A DNA stretch of 64,000 bases. Origin: Cyanobacteria bacterium CYA. GTDB taxonomy: Bacteria > Planctomycetota > Phycisphaerae > Phycisphaerales > UBA1924. Positions 58,765-64,000 of the stretch are shown one piece after another. Made by a program: the position numbers and the translations under genes. The DNA is taken from contig RHKP01000020.1 in the NCBI GenBank assembly GCA_008363215.1, positions 25,524 to 89,523 on the forward strand, given 5' to 3'. The notes under the pieces are model-generated. The model was not told where the DNA came from. It worked only from the letters and a program-made list of their open reading frames with translations, and did not search any database. Numbering within the stretch: the first letter of the stretch is position 1; every line of letters begins with the position of its first letter.

Positions 58765-60903
58765 CTATCGCGCCCCGGCTTCCGTCTCACGCATCAGCGT
58801 GGCGAAGGTGCCCAGCATTTCAGGCGCGTTGGGATCGCACTCGGGCGGCGGTGTGCGCTCGCGATAGATCCCGTCCGGCCCGAGATCCCACGCCTGCGAG
58901 CAGTCGGCCAGCATGATCTCGAGGATGCGCCACAGCCGGGCCCGCGCGTCGGGCGTGAGGACCGGACAGACGGCTTCAACACGGTCGGACAGGTTGCGGT
59001 ACATCCAGTCGGCGCTGCCGAAGCCGAACCACCCTTCGCGCGGATTGTCGGCTCCGCGTCCGAAGTAGAACACGCGCGAGTGTTCGAGAAAACGCCCGAT
59101 GACCGACCGCACGCGGAGGTTCTCGCTCAGCCCGGGCACGCCCGGGCGCGCGCAGCAGAAGCCGCGGACGATCAGGTCGACCTGCACGCCGGCGCCCGAG
59201 GCTTCGTAGAGTTTGTCCGTGATGCGTCGGTCTTCCAGCGCGTTCATCTTGGCGATGATGCGCCCGCTGCGGCCCTGCCGCGCCAGTGTGATCTCATCGT
59301 CGATCAACTGGATGAAGCGATCGCGCATCATCTCGGGCGCGACGATCAGGCGCTTGTAGTTGATCGGTCGGGCGCGACCGGTGAGTACGTTGAACAAACT
59401 GACCACGTCGTCGGTGATGTCGGTGTTGGTGGTCAGCAGCCCCAGGTCGGTGTACGACAGCGAGGTCTTGGGGTGATAGTTGCCCGTGCCCAGGTGGGCG
59501 TAACTGCGCAGGGCGTCGCGCCCGTTGACCGTCTCGCGCCGCACCACCAGCGAGCACTTGCAGTGGGTCTTGAGCCCCACCACGCCGTACGCCACGTGTA
59601 CGCCCGCCCGTTCGAGTTGCCGGGCGAAGCGCACGTTCTTGTCTTCATCAAAACGCGCGCGGAGTTCGACCAGGCAGGCCACCTGCTTGCCTCGCTCGGC
59701 CGCACGCACCAGCGAGTCGACGAACGGCGAGTCGCGGCTGGTGCGGTACAGCGTCTGCTTGATGGCCAGCACATCGGGGTCGCGGGCTGCGTCGGCCACA
59801 AACTTCTCGACCGAGGCGCGGAACGACTCATACGGGTGATGCAAGAGGATGTCCTGCTCGCGGATCTTGGCAAAGATATCGACGTCGTCTCCCGACAGCG
59901 CCGGCGGGATGACCGGCGTCCAGGCCCGTACCCGGTGCTCGGGTCGCGGCAGATCGGCGATCTCGAAAAGAGCGCCGTAATCGAGCGGACCCTCACGCTC
60001 GAAAACCTCATGTTTCGACAGCCCCAGTTCCTCGGTGATGAAACTCAGGATCTCGTGCGACGGGTTCGGCGGCGTCTCCACGCGCACCGCGCTGGCGAAC
60101 CGACGCAGCCGCAGTTGCGTCTCCACCTGTTCGAGCAGGTCGTCGGCCTCTTCATTCTCCTCGGCCGTCACCGCGCTGCGCGTCACACGAAACACCAGCA
60201 CGTCATGGATGCTCATTCCCGGGAACAACTCATCGAGATTGTTCAGGATGATCTGTTCGAGCGGCACATAGGTCGGGCGGTCTGTGCCCTCGCCCACCAG
60301 TACCAGCCGCGGCAGCATGTTCGGGATCTTGATCCGCGCAAACAGGCGCTCGTCGCTGTCCGCACGCCCCACGATTACGCCGAGATTCTCCGAGAGATTG
60401 GAGATGAACGGGAACCGGTGCCCCGGGTCCACCGCCAGCGGTGTGAGGATGGGATAGACATTGGCCCGGTACCACTCATCCACACCGGCGCGATTACGCT
60501 CCGACAGCGACAGGTAATCGACCACGCCGATCCCCGCCTCAGCCAGCGCCGGGCGAATCTCCTCAGCCCAGCAGCGCGCCTGCATCGCCTCCAGTTCCAC
60601 TACTCGCTCGCGCACGCGAGGAAGCACGGCCACAGCCATCTCCACGGCCTCAGGATCGGCCTGCGGCGACTGCACGCGCTGGCGCAGCAGCGCAAACCGC
60701 TTCATGAAGAACTCATCCAGGTTCGACGAGAAGATCGCCAGGAACTTGACCCGCTCCAGCAGCGGCTCACGCCGGTCCAGCGCCTGGGCCAGCACCCGGT
60801 AGTTGAACTCCAGCCACGACAAGTCGCGGTTGAAGTAACGCTCTTCGCCCTCGACGCGCGGCACCGCCGCGGCGCGCACAACCTGGTCTTCCGATCGCAT
60901 CAT
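58765..60903 (-). CDS. ppk: polyphosphate kinase 1
   Basis: A 712-residue PPK1 that makes inorganic polyphosphate from ATP. Start ATG 60903 overlaps the queD stop (ATGA). The N-terminus has RYFNRDLSWLEFNYRVL and IFSSNLDEFFMKR; the head domain has IPNMLPR; the catalytic part has LLHHPYESF, IKQTLYRTS, SYAHLGTGNYHPKTS with the phosphorylated histidine, and a later HSRVFYFGRG with the second conserved His. All four PPK domains are present at normal length. It is co-translated with queD, an unusual partner. Confidence 0.95.
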   Translation of the reverse strand: MMRSEDQVVRAAAVPRVEGEERYFNRDLSWLEFNYRVLAQALDRREPLLERVKFLAIFSSNLDEFFMKRFALLRQRVQSPQADPEAVEMAVAVLPRVRERVVELEAMQARCWAEEIRPALAEAGIGVVDYLSLSERNRAGVDEWYRANVYPILTPLAVDPGHRFPFISNLSENLGVIVGRADSDERLFARIKIPNMLPRLVLVGEGTDRPTYVPLEQIILNNLDELFPGMSIHDVLVFRVTRSAVTAEENEEADDLLEQVETQLRLRRFASAVRVETPPNPSHEILSFITEELGLSKHEVFEREGPLDYGALFEIADLPRPEHRVRAWTPVIPPALSGDDVDIFAKIREQDILLHHPYESFRASVEKFVADAARDPDVLAIKQTLYRTSRDSPFVDSLVRAAERGKQVACLVELRARFDEDKNVRFARQLERAGVHVAYGVVGLKTHCKCSLVVRRETVNGRDALRSYAHLGTGNYHPKTSLSYTDLGLLTTNTDITDDVVSLFNVLTGRARPINYKRLIVAPEMMRDRFIQLIDDEITLARQGRSGRIIAKMNALEDRRITDKLYEASGAGVQVDLIVRGFCCARPGVPGLSENLRVRSVIGRFLEHSRVFYFGRGADNPREGWFGFGSADWMYRNLSDRVEAVCPVLTPDARARLWRILEIMLADCSQAWDLGPDGIYRERTPPPECDPNAPEMLGTFATLMRETEAGAR

Positions 60904-61277
60904 GAAGGTTTGCCCGGACGGTAGGTCGCCACGCAACCCGCCGCTTCCTGGACGCTGACCGACAATACCCACACACCGCCCGCCCCAAGTCTGCGCTCTA
61001 GTTGGTCGGCGATGTGCCGGGCGACCAGTTCGGCGGTGGGATTGATCTGGTCAAAGGGCGGGATGGTGTTCAGGTTGCCGTTGTGAAAGCGTCCGCAGAT
61101 TTCCCTCAGCAACTCCTCGACTGTGTGAAAGTCGCACAACAGCCCGTCGTCGTCGAGTTCGTGCCCGCACACCGACGCCTTCACGTGCCAGTTGTGCCCA
61201 TGCAACGGCTCGACGACCCCGCAAATGCGAATCGCATGTGCGGCGCTGAACGTGCGCTCCACCGTCAGTTCGTACAT
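60900..61277 (-). CDS. queD: 6-carboxy-5,6,7,8-tetrahydropterin synthase
   Basis: A 125-residue protein from ATG 61277, supported by a TATACT box 6 nt upstream and by the family start MYELTVERTFSAAH. The zinc ligands are His14, His27 and His29 (LHGHNWH) and the catalytic Cys is Cys19. NPTAELVARHIADQL is the conserved C-terminal helix. It converts dihydroneopterin triphosphate in queuosine (7-deazaguanine) synthesis. Other que genes are absent from the window. Confidence 0.92.
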   Translation of the reverse strand: MYELTVERTFSAAHAIRICGVVEPLHGHNWHVKASVCGHELDDDGLLCDFHTVEELLREICGRFHNGNLNTIPPFDQINPTAELVARHIADQLERRLGAGGVWVLSVSVQEAAGCVATYRPGKPS

Positions 61278-61283
61278 TGCGTG

Positions 61284-61289
61284 AGTATA
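61284..61289 (-). promoter_or_regulatory. -10 box for queD, leaderless spacing
   Basis: TATACT on the minus strand ends 6 nt before the queD ATG. No Shine-Dalgarno sequence is present. Confidence 0.55.
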
Positions 61290-61350
61290 GATGTCCGCCG
61301 ACAAGCGCCGAACAATCCCGAACCCCCAGCGGGCGACAGGAGGACTCTTG

Positions 61351-62808
61351 ATGAGCGACGCTCCCCTCATGCTTGGCGTGTCCGGGCTCCGCGGAATTGT
61401 CGGACAAAGCCTCACTCCGGACCTGGCGCTCCGTTACGCCGCATCGGTCGCCACCTGGATCGCCGAGAAGGTCGGTCGGCCGCCGTTCGTACTGGTTGGT
61501 CGCGACGGGCGTGCAGGGGGCGAAGCCTTGCGCAACGCGGCCCTTGCCGGGCTCCAGGCCGCCGGCGCCCGCGTCTGCGATCTCGGCGTGGTCATGACCC
61601 CCACAGTCGGCGTGGCCAGCGACATGCTGAGTGCTGACGCGGCCATCATCCTCACCGCCAGCCACAACCCGCAGGAATGGAACGGGCTCAAAGTCCTCAT
61701 TCGTCCGCGCAGTTGGACCAACGCCGGCGACGAACTGGTGGACGCCTGTGCTCCCTCGGCGGCCCTGGCCCAGCAGATCGTCGAGCGCTTCCATGAAGGC
61801 CGCATCGCCTGGGCGAGCCCGGAAAACATCCCCGACACCAGTGTCGAACACGAAGCGGCCGAGGCGCACTGCCATCGCGTGCTTGAGGCCTGCCAGTCGC
61901 TGCTGAGCGTCGACAACTACTGGGACGCCATCGCCCGCTCTCGCGGGACCGGTCGTGTGGTGCTCGACTCGGTGAACTGCTCGAGCGCCGCGGCCGACGC
62001 GCTGTTCTTCGAGGACACCGTGTGCCACGCGGTCCAACTCCACGGCGAGGCGACGGGCTTGTTCCCGCATCCGCCCGAGCCGACGCTGGAGAATTTGGGC
62101 GCTCCCGGCGGGCTGTGCGACGCCGTGCGCGGGCTGCGCGCCGACATGGGCTTTGCTCAGGACCCCGATGCCGACCGGCTTGCCATTGTGGACGAAGCGG
62201 GTCGGTACATCGGCGAGGAATACACACTAGTGCTCGCCGCCGAGGCGGTGCTCTCATCTCTGGGTACCCGGGCCGAAGGACAGATTGTGTGCGCCAATCT
62301 GTCCACCAGCCGCATGATCGATGACGTCGCGGCACGTCACGGGGCACGCGTCCTTCGCACCCCTGTCGGTGAGGCCAATGTGGTCGAAGCCATGAAGCAG
62401 CACAACGCCATCCTCGGCGGCGAAGGCAACGGCGGCGTTATTTGGCCCGCAGTGACATACGTTCGCGACTCACTCTCGGCCATGGCCCTGGTGTTGGCGC
62501 TGCGGGCACGGACCGGCAAGACCATCAGCCAACTCGTCGCATCCATGCCGGCCTACGCCATCGAGAAGCGCAAGGCGCCTCTCGCCCGCAAGGACGATGC
62601 CCTGCCCACGATCCGCCGCATCGCCAAGCACTTCGAGAACCAGCGCGTCGACCTGCAGGACGGTGTGCGGGTGGATTTCTCCGATCGCTGGGTCCACGTC
62701 CGTGCGAGCAACACCGAGCCGATCCTGCGACTCATCGCCGAAGCGCCCGACCAACCGTCCGCCCGGAGCCTCCTCGACGAAGTCGCCGGCGTGGCAACCC
62801 GTTCCTGA
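61351..62808 (+). CDS. phosphohexomutase (phosphoglucosamine/phosphomannomutase family)
   Basis: A 485-residue alpha-D-phosphohexomutase with AGGAGG 8 nt before the ATG. LGVSGLRGIVGQSLTPDLALRY (split: LGVSGLRGIVG) is the substrate-entry signature. Ser104 in TASHNPQEWNG is the phosphoserine, DPDADRLAIVDE binds Mg2+, EGNGGVIWP is the sugar-binding loop, and RASNTEPILRLIAEA the phosphate-binding domain. These features fit GlmM or archaeal-type phosphomannomutase equally, so the sugar is not assigned. It is divergent from queD. Confidence 0.9.
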   Translation: MSDAPLMLGVSGLRGIVGQSLTPDLALRYAASVATWIAEKVGRPPFVLVGRDGRAGGEALRNAALAGLQAAGARVCDLGVVMTPTVGVASDMLSADAAIILTASHNPQEWNGLKVLIRPRSWTNAGDELVDACAPSAALAQQIVERFHEGRIAWASPENIPDTSVEHEAAEAHCHRVLEACQSLLSVDNYWDAIARSRGTGRVVLDSVNCSSAAADALFFEDTVCHAVQLHGEATGLFPHPPEPTLENLGAPGGLCDAVRGLRADMGFAQDPDADRLAIVDEAGRYIGEEYTLVLAAEAVLSSLGTRAEGQIVCANLSTSRMIDDVAARHGARVLRTPVGEANVVEAMKQHNAILGGEGNGGVIWPAVTYVRDSLSAMALVLALRARTGKTISQLVASMPAYAIEKRKAPLARKDDALPTIRRIAKHFENQRVDLQDGVRVDFSDRWVHVRASNTEPILRLIAEAPDQPSARSLLDEVAGVATRS

Positions 62809-62913
62809 GGGGCGCGTCGTGTGAAGCCGGATCGGACGATGGACGCCGGACCATTGAGAGCCCTCGAACACAGGTTCGGGCCAGGTGTGCCCCTGGGCAC
62901 AGTCTCCGGCGCG

Positions 62914-62919
62914 TATGCT
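62914..62919 (+). promoter_or_regulatory. -10 box for the ChaN-like gene, leaderless spacing
   Basis: TATGCT ends 5 nt before the ATG at 62925. No Shine-Dalgarno sequence is present. Confidence 0.5.
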
Positions 62920-62924
62920 GTGGA

Positions 62925-63833
62925 ATGCTCAAGGCGCTCGCTCTTGCCGCGTTGGCTTCGATCGTTCTTTCCGGTTGTTCAGCCACGCCCCGCCGCTCGT
63001 CCGAGGCTTTGCCAGCCGAGCCGCGCTCGGCGGTGCGTATCTTCGATCGACAGGGCAATCCTACCACCTGGGAGTTCATGCGCAGCGAGGTGGCCGGGGC
63101 GGACGTCATCGTCATCGGTGAGTCGCATGGGCACCCGCTCGGGCTCGAAGCAGCCGCGTGCCTGTTCGACGATGTGCTGGCTACCCGGCCCGACGCCGCC
63201 CTGCTGCTCGAGTTCTTCGAGCGCGACAAGCAGATCGCCCTGGACGACTATCTGGCGGGTGTGACGGACGAAGAGGGCTTCAAGAAGGCGTCCGGTCGCA
63301 CCGCCGGCAACTACCCACCCGGGCATCGGCGGATGCTCGAAGCCGCCAAGGCGCGCGGACGCCCCGTCGTCGCGGCCAACGCGCCGATGCGATATGTGCG
63401 CCGCACCACGTCGGATGGGTACGCTGATCTGACCAGCCTGAGCCCGCGGCAACAAGCGCTGTTCGTTGTGCCCGACTCACTGGTTGAGGGCAAGTACCGT
63501 GCCGATTTCGCCCACATGATGTCCGGTCACGGCGATGGCGCGATGCCGCCCGAGCGCATCGAGAAGATGTATCGCTCGCAGCAGATGTGGGACGCGACCA
63601 TGGCCGACTCCATCGCCTCGACCCTGCGGGGCGGCAACAGCCCGGTCGTACTTGTGGTCGGACGCTTCCACGCCGACTTTGAAGGCGGAACGATTCAACT
63701 GCTCCGCCGGGCTGAGCCGGATGTCCGTGTGCGCACGCTGTCGATGGTCGACCGCGACGGGGACGCGATCGACCCCGAGGACGTGGGCAGGGCCGACTTC
63801 GTGGTTTATGTCGGGGCCTCGCCCGACGAGTGA
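62925..63833 (+). CDS. ChaN-family (heme-binding/iron-regulated) lipoprotein
   Basis: A 302-residue protein. The signal ends in the lipobox VLSGC (Cys18). The mature domain begins VIVIGESHGHPLGLEAAACLF, the ChaN signature with histidines that bind heme in the Campylobacter homologue. EFFERDKQIALDDYLAG, AANAPMRYVR, YRSQQMWDATMADSIA and VVLVVGRFHADFEGGT are also characteristic. It is probably anchored on the outer side of a membrane and handles heme or iron. The start is fixed by a TATGCT box 5 nt upstream. Confidence 0.88.
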   Translation: MLKALALAALASIVLSGCSATPRRSSEALPAEPRSAVRIFDRQGNPTTWEFMRSEVAGADVIVIGESHGHPLGLEAAACLFDDVLATRPDAALLLEFFERDKQIALDDYLAGVTDEEGFKKASGRTAGNYPPGHRRMLEAAKARGRPVVAANAPMRYVRRTTSDGYADLTSLSPRQQALFVVPDSLVEGKYRADFAHMMSGHGDGAMPPERIEKMYRSQQMWDATMADSIASTLRGGNSPVVLVVGRFHADFEGGTIQLLRRAEPDVRVRTLSMVDRDGDAIDPEDVGRADFVVYVGASPDE

Positions 63834-64000
63834 GCCCCACTCTGATTCGTGTTGCCGTGCGGGCGCGGACACTCACCGGCCCGGCATCCGTGGTTGCCCA
63901 CTGATACCAATCACAGTTGGAATCCGGGCGTGAGGTAGTGGCAGTGGCAGACGGATCGCAGGCGTGTCCTGGTCAGCGATCGCCATGCCGCGCCGACGGC

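Overview
The window is GC-rich (roughly 65%), densely packed bacterial chromosome. Its gene content suggests a member of the Planctomycetota, most likely class Phycisphaerae: a Tat-exported Gfo/Idh/MocA oxidoreductase, a prepilin-type methylation-motif protein, a lysine-repeat histone-like protein, a DUF11 lipoprotein, a 'KEWAM...IGHS' type tyrosine integrase, and FloA with two NfeD partners. This is a judgement from protein families, not a database result.

Layout. 1-6435: cut oxidoreductase, FUN14 protein, tRNA-Arg(CCU), a frameshifted pilin-like gene between two exported hypotheticals, a BFD-like 2Fe-2S protein, a HAD phosphatase and a DUF4097 lipoprotein. 6686-13253: a KamA-type radical SAM enzyme, GT2 glycosyltransferase, ExbD, and the membrane operon NfeD(long)-NfeD(short)-FloA. 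13404-18559 (minus): ispD, gatC, DUF2314 protein, gatA, TonB-like protein and a hypothetical. 18604-20470: a DUF11 lipoprotein whose putative promoter carries ten consecutive G bases. 21047-24300: tmRNA with an integrase remnant abutting its 3' end, a secreted HExxH metallopeptidase and an IS3-like scar. 24428-33514: DUF2892 protein, phenylalanine hydroxylase, amidohydrolase, split-barrel protein, histone-like protein, degenerate M16 protein, Fbp-type ABC permease, VTT membrane protein, RNase Z-like hydrolase. 33654-37707: dnaA, a probable oriC, then mutM-tadA-tatC. 37809-42105: ECF sigma/anti-sigma/PDZ operon, MoxR ATPase, Rrf2 regulator. 42142-49888: lysS, exported hypothetical, pyrE, zinc-ribbon protein, miniature flagellin, sat with a terminator/antiterminator leader, TlpA-like protein, cysC. 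50370-63833: exported hypothetical, trpE, cysteine-less FmdB-like protein, O-antigen ligase/glycosyltransferase fusion, DUF4175-like protein, ppk, queD, phosphohexomutase, ChaN-like lipoprotein.

How genes work together. sat and cysC form the two ATP-dependent steps of sulfate activation and flank a TlpA-like protein. gatC and gatA supply two of the three subunits of the tRNA amidotransferase. NfeD and FloA are the usual membrane microdomain partners. The ECF sigma factor, membrane anti-sigma and PDZ protein resemble an envelope stress module. tatC could export the Tat-signal oxidoreductase.

A recurring feature is the placement of promoters. At least eleven genes have a TANNNT box ending only 5-7 nt before the start codon and no Shine-Dalgarno sequence, which suggests leaderless mRNAs. 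Other genes have good GGAG-type ribosome sites. The strongest candidates for something undescribed are the sat leader attenuator, the poly-G promoter, the miniature flagellin and the leaderless pattern.
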